Assembly: GCA_028287465.1 (NCBI GenBank)
Contig: JAQBPO010000042.1
Coordinates: 1 to 64,000 of the forward strand
Direction of reading: 5' to 3'
Origin: Fibrobacterota bacterium
Lineage (GTDB): Bacteria > Fibrobacterota > Fibrobacteria > UBA11236
Length of the DNA: 64,000 nt
Below are positions 34,890-43,800 of the stretch, in pieces. The notes below the pieces were generated by a model. That model did no database searches. It had not been told where the DNA came from and worked only from the letters and a program-made list of their open reading frames with translations. Each line of letters begins with the position of its first letter. Positions within the stretch are counted from its first letter, which is position 1. Both the position numbers and the translations under genes were made by a program.

Positions 34890-34951
34890 GTTTACACTTG
34901 TAAACGCCTTTCCGCGATTGCCGATCGGCGATTCCCCATCCGGGCTAGATT
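34890..34951 (+). promoter_or_regulatory. Operator GTTTACA-CT-TGTAAAC and -10 TAGATT of the GH38 gene
   Basis: A perfect palindrome at 34890-34905, a 40-nt gap, then TAGATT at 34946-34951, 45 nt before the start at 34997. Arm sequence, spacing and -10 hexamer are the same as before the TIGR02147 operon at 31990. The -35 position (GATCGG) is poor, again fitting an activated promoter. Confidence 0.72.
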
Positions 34952-34996
34952 CCCCTTCACGCCGCCGGTACACGGCGCGTGGCACCGGGGGATGGC

Positions 34997-37900
34997 ATGG
35001 CTGGATACGGATCGGAAAAGAACGCGCGGCCGATTCTGGCCTCATGGGCGTTCTTCGCGGCGGCGGTTGCGTCGGCTGTCGCGGCGGAAGCGCAGACGGT
35101 GGCCATCACCGGGGTGGCGCAGCCTTCCGTGATATTGATCAAGGACGGGACCCTGCTCAAGTCCGAAGCGGACCTATCGCTGACCTCGGACGCGGCTTTC
35201 CCCGCTTGGGCGCGCATCACGGTGCCGGGCCAGGCCGCCTATATGGAATCCCTGGGGAACCTCGCCTCCGGCCCCAATACCAAGACCGTTCACGTGGCCG
35301 AATTGCCCGGCGCGCGCGCCGACGTTTCCTTCCAGATCTTCCCGAACGCGGCGGGCACGGGAAACCCCCTGGCCGCCCGCACCTTGTCCCAGAAGCGCAT
35401 CCGCCGTTGGACGCTTTACGCGGCCAATGACTGCCATGTCGATATCGGGTATACCCATTACCAGGAGGTCCTGAAGAAGAAGCTTTATCCGGCCTACCTC
35501 GATACCGCCTTCGATTATATCGCGGCCACGGCGTCCTGGCCGGCGGAATCCCGGTTCACCTATCCGGTGGAATCGGCCTTCATGATCTCCGATGGATCCT
35601 GGCTCTCGCGCAATGCGGACTGGCATGAAACCCTCAAGGGCCATCTCCGCAGCGGCCGCATGAGCTACCCGCCCGGTTATTTCAATTTCAGCACCGAAAC
35701 CATGAGCGCCGAGGAATTGGCGCGATCGAACTACCCGTCGGGCCGGCTCCTTCAGGACATGCTCGGGGTGCCGCCCACCAAGGCGGCCTATATGACCGAC
35801 AATCCGAGCATGAGCTGGTCCTTCATCGATGCCTTGGCCGAATCCGGGGTCAAGGCCTACCGGTTCCGGTTCAACCACGATTTCAACAAATGGGATATCT
35901 TCCACTATCCCCGCCTGTTCTTCCTCCAAGGTCGGAACCCGGCCAACAAGGTGCTCATCTGGAACGGCGGGCATTACTGGGATGAGAACGCGCAAATCGG
36001 GGGATCCTTCGGATTCCAGGGGGCCAGCAGCGCCGACTGCCAGGCGCAGGTGCTGGCCTGGTTCGCGAAGCTGGAGCAGGAAGGGTACGCCCAGGACGCC
36101 TGGCTCGCGACCTTCACCTCGGCGAATTCGCAGGGCTGGGTGGACAATAGCGGCATCAATCCGAACGTCATGCAGCGCATCAAAGGCATCAACGATCTGA
36201 TGGCCGCCCAGGGGATCGCCTATCCTAAAGTGATCGCGTCCAACCATGGGGACTTCTTCGACCATATCCTCGCCGGGGACACCCGGGCGATACCTGTGCA
36301 TAAGGGCACGGTGGAATCCTGGTGGAACCTGGGCGTGCCGTCGACGGCCTATGAAACGGGCCGGAACCGCGAAGGACAGGACAAGCTGGCCGCCGCGGAA
36401 ATGTTCTCGGCCTTCGCGGCCGCGACGGTGGACAGGCCGCACCCGCAGGAACGGCTGACCCTGGCCTGGAAGAACATGCTGACCTGGGACGAGCATACCT
36501 GGGGACCCGCGGACCGTTCCGCGGGCGACCAGTGGAATTGGAAACGAAATACCGCGCTCATCAGCGAGGGAACGGGCGAAGACCTGCTGGCCAAGGCGCA
36601 AAAGGCCCTGGCGGGCGCGGTCAAGCTGCGGCAATGGAGCATAGTCGTCTTCAATCCCCTTTCCTGGCGCCGGGACGATTTGGTGCGCGTACCTTTGGCG
36701 GAATTGCCGCCCCGGTTCGATATCGCCGACGCGGCCACGGGACGCCCCGTCCGTTACCAGAAGACCGAAGGCGGGCAGGCCCTCTTCCAGGCGTCCGGGG
36801 TGCCGGGGCTCGGATACAAGGTGTACGAGGTGTCCCTCCGGACCGACGAACCGCGCTTCACGGGTTCGCTTTCCGCCACGGGCGATATCCTGGAGAACGC
36901 CTACTTCAAGGTCACCTTCGACGCGGCGGGCAATATCTCCGGCATCCGGGACAAGCAGGCCGGGAACCGCGAACTGGTTGATCCCGCCGCGCCGGGCAAA
37001 TTCAACCAACTGCAGGTCAATGAGGTGTGGCCGGCCGCTCCCGCCGTCTTGCATTCGGTAGTCGGACCCCTTTCCGCGGAGATGGTCGCGGACGGGACCC
37101 TGGGCGCGCAAGGCGTCGAGGCGATGCAAAGGAGGGTCATCCTCTACGATAGCATCAGGCGCATCGATATCGAGAACACCGTTCTGAAGGCCGACGGCGG
37201 GGACCGTTGGGATTTCCATTTCGCCTTTCCGTTCGCCATGAAGGACCATGAACTCACGCATGAGATGCCTACCGGCTCCATGCGGCCCGGGGTGAGCCCG
37301 GACCTGGCGGATACGGGCACGGAGCAATTGTATACCTCCGCCACGGATCAGTACGCCGTGAACCGATGGATCGACATCAGCGACGGGAACGGATACGGCA
37401 TCGCCTTCTCGCCCGTCACCGCGCCCATGGTCTCCTACGGCGGGCGCAGGGCCATGAGCTGGGACGTGGGCTACAACCACAAGGATCCCTGGATCTGGAG
37501 CCAGATCTACAACAACCATTGGCATACCAATTTCCAGGCCGTCCAGCCCGGTCTCACGCGCTTCCGCTATTCCTTCCAGCCCCATGGCGGCAAGGACTGG
37601 TCCGAGGGGGACGCTCCCCGCATCGGGGCGGCGGCCTTCAACCCCTTGCGCGCTTCGGTTGTCAAGGGCCCTCAGGACGGTCCCTGGAGCGGCGCGGAAG
37701 GCTCCTTCGTCGGCATCGACGTTCCGGACGTCGTCCTCACCACGGCCAAGCCGGCGGAGGACAACGGGGACGGCATGGTCTTCCGCTTCAACGAGGTATC
37801 GGGACGAAACACGCGGGTTACTGTGGATCTTTCCAGGTTCGCGCCCATGGCCGCCTTCGAGACGGATCTCATCGAGAACGATCGCGGCCCTTTGCCCCTC

Positions 37901-39058
37901 ACGGAGGGCAAGGTCTCTTTCGATATCCATGCGTATGGATGGAAGACCGTACGCATCAAGCGCGGCAATCCGCCCGGCCAGCCGGCCGGGCTCTCCGCCG
38001 CCATCCTCGCAGGGGGCTGCCGCCTGGCCTGGGATCCCGTTCCGGGCGCGGACTATTATGAAGTCTTCCGCGGTACGTCGGCCGGCTTCGCGGCGGGCCC
38101 CGGCGGCTATATGGGTCTTGCCGGGCGGCCGCGATTCTTCGACCCCCAGGTGGTGCCGGGCCTGTCCAGGCCTTATTGGTACCGCGTCCGGGCGGTCAAG
38201 GCCGGATCCAAGGGCGCCGCCTCGCCCGCCTCCCAGGCGGCCGCGGGCACCTATGTGGACCGCACGCCTCCTTCCGTACCCGAACTGATCCGGGTCGATC
38301 GCCTGCACGGAACGCGGGCCTCGCTGGAATGGACCGCCTCCGAAGACGATATCGCGGTCGCCGGTTACGAAGTCTGGCGCGATGGCCAGAAGCTCCTCAC
38401 CGTGGACGCCATCCTGAACAGCCATCTGGATATCGCGCCCGTAGCCTGGAATGAAATGCCCCGCTACCAGGTGCTGGCCTTCGACCAGGCGGGCAACCGG
38501 TCGGCCATGGGGAAAGCCAGGACCTCCGGGCCCGATCTTCCGGATTGGATCAATGCGGCGCTTTCCGCGGCCGTCACGGTCTCCTCCGAGTTCGACGCGG
38601 CCCATGGCAAGGACCGCCTCGTCGACGGGATTTACGGAAGGCAGGATGCGGGCGAATGGGCCGCCGCCGGCGAAGGCAATCCCTGGGCGCGCCTAGACTG
38701 GAAGGAGAAACAATCCATCCGGGCGATCGTCCTGCATGATCGCTCCAATACCGACGACAATGTGAACGGCGGGACCCTGACCTTCAGCGACGGCAGCAGC
38801 ATCAAGGTATCCGGCATTCCCACCTGGGGCGAGGCCAGGCTGATCGCCTTTCCATGGAAAGAAGTCTCCTGGGTGCGCTTCCAGGCCGAGGGGGGAAAAG
38901 GCGTGAACGGCGGGCTGGCGGAGCTGGCGGCGCTGGGGGAGGACCGCGTACCGGTATCGATCGCGTCCCCGGTCAAGGATGCCCGCGCCTGGAAGGTCCG
39001 GGCGGGCGAAGGCGGTACCGGCAACAGCAATGGCGGCCGCAAGCCGGCGAAGCCGTGA
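34997..39058 (+). CDS. Secreted GH38-like alpha-mannosidase with FN3 and discoidin-like modules
   Basis: A 1353-residue secreted glycosidase. The signal peptide runs to about residue 34 (AAAVASAVAAEAQ). The catalytic domain (about 130-560) resembles GH38: zinc-site NDCHVDIGYTH, a likely nucleophile Asp in MTDNPSMSWSF, and WDEHTWGPAD. A glycosidase beta-sandwich follows (about 560-985). Then come two FN3-like domains (about 990-1085, LAWDPVPGADYYEVFRG; 1088-1180, LEWTASEDDIAVAGYEVW) and a C-terminal F5/8-type-C-like domain (about 1182-1330, VSSEFDAAHGKDRLVDG). It probably trims mannose from extracellular glycans or glycoproteins. The ATG at 34997 has GGGGG upstream. It is followed by two overlapping small secreted-protein genes. 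Confidence 0.85.
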   Translation: MAGYGSEKNARPILASWAFFAAAVASAVAAEAQTVAITGVAQPSVILIKDGTLLKSEADLSLTSDAAFPAWARITVPGQAAYMESLGNLASGPNTKTVHVAELPGARADVSFQIFPNAAGTGNPLAARTLSQKRIRRWTLYAANDCHVDIGYTHYQEVLKKKLYPAYLDTAFDYIAATASWPAESRFTYPVESAFMISDGSWLSRNADWHETLKGHLRSGRMSYPPGYFNFSTETMSAEELARSNYPSGRLLQDMLGVPPTKAAYMTDNPSMSWSFIDALAESGVKAYRFRFNHDFNKWDIFHYPRLFFLQGRNPANKVLIWNGGHYWDENAQIGGSFGFQGASSADCQAQVLAWFAKLEQEGYAQDAWLATFTSANSQGWVDNSGINPNVMQRIKGINDLMAAQGIAYPKVIASNHGDFFDHILAGDTRAIPVHKGTVESWWNLGVPSTAYETGRNREGQDKLAAAEMFSAFAAATVDRPHPQERLTLAWKNMLTWDEHTWGPADRSAGDQWNWKRNTALISEGTGEDLLAKAQKALAGAVKLRQWSIVVFNPLSWRRDDLVRVPLAELPPRFDIADAATGRPVRYQKTEGGQALFQASGVPGLGYKVYEVSLRTDEPRFTGSLSATGDILENAYFKVTFDAAGNISGIRDKQAGNRELVDPAAPGKFNQLQVNEVWPAAPAVLHSVVGPLSAEMVADGTLGAQGVEAMQRRVILYDSIRRIDIENTVLKADGGDRWDFHFAFPFAMKDHELTHEMPTGSMRPGVSPDLADTGTEQLYTSATDQYAVNRWIDISDGNGYGIAFSPVTAPMVSYGGRRAMSWDVGYNHKDPWIWSQIYNNHWHTNFQAVQPGLTRFRYSFQPHGGKDWSEGDAPRIGAAAFNPLRASVVKGPQDGPWSGAEGSFVGIDVPDVVLTTAKPAEDNGDGMVFRFNEVSGRNTRVTVDLSRFAPMAAFETDLIENDRGPLPLTEGKVSFDIHAYGWKTVRIKRGNPPGQPAGLSAAILAGGCRLAWDPVPGADYYEVFRGTSAGFAAGPGGYMGLAGRPRFFDPQVVPGLSRPYWYRVRAVKAGSKGAASPASQAAAGTYVDRTPPSVPELIRVDRLHGTRASLEWTASEDDIAVAGYEVWRDGQKLLTVDAILNSHLDIAPVAWNEMPRYQVLAFDQAGNRSAMGKARTSGPDLPDWINAALSAAVTVSSEFDAAHGKDRLVDGIYGRQDAGEWAAAGEGNPWARLDWKEKQSIRAIVLHDRSNTDDNVNGGTLTFSDGSSIKVSGIPTWGEARLIAFPWKEVSWVRFQAEGGKGVNGGLAELAALGEDRVPVSIASPVKDARAWKVRAGEGGTGNSNGGRKPAKP

Positions 39059-39693
39059 AAGCGGGCTTGGCGGCCCTGGCATTGGGATGGGCGATCGGGC
39101 CGTCGGCGACCCCAGCCTTTTCCCATCAGGATCCATACGTCGTTTTCGTCTGCCGCATTACGGACGCCGCCGGCCGGCCGGTATCGGGATTGTCGGTGGT
39201 TTTGGACCTGGAACGGCGCGGCGCGCAAGGCGAGGCGGTTCCGCCGGGTCCGGGGGCCCCGGGAGGGGAAGCCCCCGTGCTTTCGGGCGCGGCCGAGGCG
39301 GCGGTGGGATTCAGGTGGGATTTCACCGGTACGGTCCGCTTACGCGTATTGGACGGGAGGCGTCGTCCCGTCGGGGTACTCTCCGCCGAAGGCAAGGTAA
39401 CCGGCGGGATCAGCTTTACCTATTCGCATCGCGCGGGAGCGGGAACCCCGGAGCCTGCACCCGGGAGGGATTTCCTCAGGGAAGGGACGGTCTGGCTGGG
39501 CGGGGATGGCAATGCCCGGGAACGGGCGGATATCGGGGCGCAAATACCCGCCATCCGCGTGGATTGGGCTCCGGAAGAGGTGTCCGCGGCGGAAGCGGAG
39601 CAGGATCGCCGGGCGGCGGTCATGGATCGGGATATCGAAGCGGACTTCCGCGCGCGCATGGATGCGGTCCGGAAAAAGAGGGGGGCAAGATGA
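39055..39693 (+). CDS. Secreted protein of unknown function downstream of the mannosidase
   Basis: A 212-residue protein with a signal peptide (MKAGLAALALGWAIGPSATPAF). The first mature part is an Ig-like beta module (VVFVCRITDAAGRPVSGLSV), followed by a Gly/Pro-rich loop and a charged C-terminus (EADFRARMDAVRKKRG). It starts with GTG overlapping the mannosidase stop (GTGA), and its stop overlaps the next gene (ATGA), so the three are co-translated. It is probably an accessory or surface-anchoring partner of the GH38 enzyme; no family recognised. Confidence 0.66.
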   Translation: MKAGLAALALGWAIGPSATPAFSHQDPYVVFVCRITDAAGRPVSGLSVVLDLERRGAQGEAVPPGPGAPGGEAPVLSGAAEAAVGFRWDFTGTVRLRVLDGRRRPVGVLSAEGKVTGGISFTYSHRAGAGTPEPAPGRDFLREGTVWLGGDGNARERADIGAQIPAIRVDWAPEEVSAAEAEQDRRAAVMDRDIEADFRARMDAVRKKRGAR

Positions 39694-40436
39694 TTCAGTG
39701 CGGAAAATCCGGGGACGCGGAAACGGGGAGGACGGCGCTCCGCGGGAATAGCGGAAGGGCGGGAATGGGCAAGGCATTGGCGTCGTGGATGGGCCTGGCG
39801 GGCATGGGCGTGGCGGCAATGTGCGGCTGCCGGATGACGACCGAAGCCGTGGACTGGGCCCCGCCTCAACGGATCCTGTTCCAGGACGGTTTTTCGGGGA
39901 ACGGCTATAACTGGTTCACCGGTACGGTTCCGGACCGGTATGATTTCGAGATCGTGGACGGGGAATATTTCCTGCGGTCGCTTAACGATAGCGGCATCAT
40001 CGTTTCGAAAGAGATGGCCGTTCCGGAATCGGAGGATTTCATCGTATCGGCATCCTTCCATTCCTATCGATCCGAAAAGGACCAGGGATACGGTCTCTGT
40101 TGGGGCGGAGGCGGAGGGTCCGATACGCCGCCCGGGGGCGGGACGGCTCCCGGGGACCGGTTTTGCTTCTTCATCTCACGCGATCGCCGGTATACCCTAT
40201 TCAAACGCGAGGGCGGTTCGGTGAGCGAATATATCCCCTGGACCGCGACCTCGGCCCTGCGCGAGGACCGGAATGTCCTGGAGCTGCGCAAGCGAGGGGA
40301 GTCGATCCTCATCGTCATCAATGGCGGGGACGCAGGCGTAATACCCTATGAACGATTCCATGGCGATCGGCTCTGCTTCGCCGGTGACGGGATCCAGGAT
40401 TTCGCCGTTGATGAGATCGCTATCTCGGTTCGGTAG
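39690..40436 (+). CDS. Lipoprotein with lectin/glucanase-like beta-sandwich
   Basis: The last gene of the mannosidase operon. From the ATG at 39690 (AGGGGGG 4 nt upstream, overlapping the previous stop) it has 248 residues. A second ATG at 39765 would begin directly at a lipoprotein signal, MGKALASWMGLAGMGVAAMCGC with lipobox AMCGC, so the true start may be 39765. The mature part begins ILFQDGFSGNGYNWFTGTV and contains FEIVDGEYFLRSLNDSG and YGLCWGGGGG, the look of a concanavalin/laminin-G-like sandwich, i.e. possible sugar binding. It probably works with the GH38 enzyme at the cell surface. Confidence 0.68.
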   Translation: MIQCGKSGDAETGRTALRGNSGRAGMGKALASWMGLAGMGVAAMCGCRMTTEAVDWAPPQRILFQDGFSGNGYNWFTGTVPDRYDFEIVDGEYFLRSLNDSGIIVSKEMAVPESEDFIVSASFHSYRSEKDQGYGLCWGGGGGSDTPPGGGTAPGDRFCFFISRDRRYTLFKREGGSVSEYIPWTATSALREDRNVLELRKRGESILIVINGGDAGVIPYERFHGDRLCFAGDGIQDFAVDEIAISVR

Positions 40437-40851
40437 GGGCCGGTTTTGACCGGCTCGGGAAACGCAGGGCCCGGAAGGCCCGCGGATGGCGACGGACGGT
40501 AGCACCAGAGTTACGGTAACCCCTTAAGTACGGGAATCTCGGCCTCGAGGTTTTTGGGGTCTTCCGCCAAATCCGCGAATCCCGCATCCTGCGGCATGGA
40601 GCCGGAATCCGATACCGGTCTCCGTTCGGTGAACGGTACCGGGGCTCGCCCCCCTACGCCCATCCTGGACCGGCCCGATTCATCCGAAATCGAATTCCCA
40701 AAAACGCGACTACCCTGATTGGCAAATCCTGTCATCGATTGACAAGAAAACCGACACCGCCTTTGTGTCAAAAAAAGTTGCGCGGGCGACATCATCGAAA
40801 TTACCTTAGGCGTTTTGCCCGCCCGCTATCCAATCAAGCCGGAGTCTTTAC
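40437..40851 (+). promoter_or_regulatory. 415-bp intergenic region with promoter and inverted repeat
   Basis: No gene is seen. CCGGT-TTTTG-ACCGG-like and GGGCC-CGGAA-GGCCC (40468-40482) hairpins follow the upstream stop. An inverted repeat TTGACA (40739-40744)/TGTCAA (40766-40771) precedes an A-rich stretch. A probable promoter is TTGCGC (40778-40783)-N18-TACCTT (40802-40807), 45 nt before the large dehydrogenase gene. The repeat would suit a regulator acting just upstream of the -35. Confidence 0.5.
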
Positions 40852-43800
40852 ATGATGGTGATCCACCGCAACCCTTCCATGCCCCTGGCCCTTCACGGGC
40901 TTTTTCGCGGGGCCTTCAAAGGCCTTCTCCTCCTTTTGGCCGCGGCCCTTTCCCCGAAGCTTGCGGCGCAACAGTTGGAAGCGGAAGCCTGGACCACCCA
41001 GACCGGTTTGCAGACCGAAGCCACCTCCGACGCCGGCGGCGGGCTGAACGTGGGATGGATCGACGCCAATGACTGGGCGGAATACCTCAACCGGCCCCTG
41101 GCGGCGGGCAATTGGATGATCGACGCGCGCATGGCCACCATGGCCACCGGCAGGTCCATACAACTCTACGTCGACGACGTCCTCAAGACCACGGTCACCT
41201 ATGCCGGCAATACGGCGGGATGGCAGAATTGGATCACCGTCGCTTCGCCGCAATTCAACGTCGCCGCGGGCGGGAACCATAAGGTCCGCCTGGTATTCCC
41301 CGGCAACAACATGAACCTGAACTGGATCAAGTTCGTTCCCCAGACCGTAGATGGCATCGCCCCTTCGGTTCCCACGGGACTGAATTCCCCATCCCAGTCC
41401 AATACCACGGTAAACCTGTCCTGGACGGGTTCCACCGATAACGTGGGCGTTACCGGCTATGACGTCTATAAGGGGGGCGTCCTTTCGGCGAGCCTGGGCA
41501 ATGTCGTCGCCTACCAGGCCGGCGGCCTCACGGCGAACACGGCGTATTCCTTCCAGGTCCGGGCCAGGGATGCGGCGGGCAATGCCTCCGCCCTGTCCGG
41601 GGCCTTGAACGTTTCCACGACCAATACCGCGACGGCAAATCTCCTGGTCAACGGGGATTTCTCCAATGCCTTCGCCAATTGGAACATGTACCAGGGCGTG
41701 CCCCTCAACGTTTCCGGAGAGTATGCGGTCAACGTACCCGTGGCCGGAAACGTCTATGACGTGAACCTGGTCCAGATCCTGCCCTTGACCCAGGGCGGCA
41801 AATATACCCTGACCTTCCGGGCCCGTTCCAACGCGAACCGCACCATCGTCGGCGGGTGGGGCCTGGCCGAAGCGCCTTGGACCAACCAGAGCATTACCGT
41901 GAACCTGACCACGGCCTGGACCGATTATGTCCTCTCCGCAGTCTCGACGGTCCCATCCCTGGCCAACTCGCGCGTGTTCTTCGACGTGGGCGGCATGACG
42001 GGAGAAGTGCATATCGACAACGTGGTCCTGGCCAAGGAAACGATCGCCGACGTCCAGGCGCCCAGCGTGCCGGCGGGGCTGGCGTCTCCCGCCCAGGCCA
42101 ATACCACCATCAACCTGGCCTGGACGGGTTCCACCGATAACGTGGGCGTTACCGGCTACGACGTGTATAAGGGCGGCGTCCTGCTCGCTTCCTTGGGCAA
42201 TGTTACCGTCTACCAGGCCACCGGCCTCGCGGCGAACACGGCCTATTCCTTCCAGGTCCTGGCCAAGGATGCGGCGGGGAACAAGTCCGCCCTGTCGCCG
42301 GCCGTCAACGTGACGACGGCGAACGGGCAGACCGCCTTGCTTATCGAGGCGGAGGCCTGGACCTTGCAGAACGGCCTGCAGACCGAAGCCACCACCGACG
42401 TGGGCGGCGGTTTGAACGTCGGCTGGATCGATGCCCTCGACTGGGCCGAATACGCGAACCAGCCCTTGGCGGCCGGGACCTACCGGCTCGAGGCGCGCAT
42501 CGCCACCATGGACGTGAACCGTTCCATCCAGCTCTCCGTGGACGGCGCGCTCCTGACCACCTTGGGCTACGCCGGCAACACCGGGGGATGGCAGACCTGG
42601 GCGACCGCGGTATCGGGGAATTTCACGGTCCCCGCCAGCGGGAACCATCTCATCCGCATCGGATTCCCCGGGAACAACATGAACCTGAACTGGATCCGTC
42701 TGGTGCCGACCGCGCCCGACCTGCAGGCGCCCACCCTGCCGGCGAACGTGGCCTCGCCGGCGCAGACCGGAACGACGGCGGATCTGACCTGGACCGCCTC
42801 GACGGACAATGTGGCCGTGGCCGGGTATGAAATCCACGTGAACGGGATCCTTAAATCCGTGGTTGGCCCGGTTACCGCCTCCCAGATCACCGGCCTCGCC
42901 TTGCAGACGACTTATTCCGTCCGCATCCTGGCCTTCGACGCGGCGGGGAACAAATCCGCTTTGACCGCCGCCATCAACGTCACCACGACCAATGCCGCGA
43001 ACCTGAACGGGATCTACGCGGTGACGAACCGGAACAGTTCGAAATGCGTGGAGGTTAGCGGCGGGTCGGTAGCCAACGGCGCCGTGGTCATCCAGAACGA
43101 ATGCGACGGATCGCGCGCCCAGAAATGGGAACTGACCCTGGCCGGGGCCAACGTGTACAAGCTCAAGAACGTCAATTCAGGCAAGGTCCTGGACGTGACC
43201 GGAGCGGGTTCGACCAACGACGTCCAGCAATGGGACGATGTGAACGGCGCCGCCCAGCAATGGCGGGTCCTGCCCGCGGCGACGGGCTATTTCACCCTGA
43301 ACGCCACTTCCGACGTCAGCGAATGCCTGGATATCTTCGGGGTGAGCAAGGCGAACGGCGCGACCCTGCAGACTTACGGTTGCAATGGATTGGCTTCGCA
43401 GCAATTCGCCCTGGCGCCGACGGAAGCGACCACGGCCTGCGTCGCCGGCGCCCCGGCCTCTGCGGCCATCGCGACCCAGGAACTGTGGCCCGGCGTGGGT
43501 TTCACCCAGCCCATGGAACTGGTCCAGGAGCCCGCCGCGGCGGGCAACGCCTGGATCGTGATGGACAAGCTCGGCATGATCCGGCGCGTACTGGACGATG
43601 CCGCCGATAACGTGAACCGGGTATTCCTGAACATGGAAGCGAAGGTGACCAACTCCGGCGAATCCGGCCTGGCCTCGTTCGCCTTCGATCCGGAGTACGG
43701 CGTTTCCAACCGGTACGTCTATCTCACCTATCTGTCTTCCGCGCCCCAGGAACTCCGGCTTTCCCGCTTCACGGCCAATGCCAACGGCACCGCCGTCGAC

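Noticed and set aside
31990-34905. Assigning the GTTTACANNTGTAAAC sites to a BlaI/CopY repressor
   Set aside because: The core matches TACANNTGTA, but there is no such gene nearby and the fixed upstream position suits an activator better.
35174-38605. A 1143-codon minus-strand open frame opposite the GH38 gene
   Set aside because: Composition (Arg, Gly, His, Asp, Pro) is typical of an antisense frame in GC-rich DNA; no start signals.
40834-42837. Repetitive minus-strand frame opposite the CBM modules
   Set aside because: Its internal repeats only mirror the duplicated FN3/CBM6 modules of the real gene.
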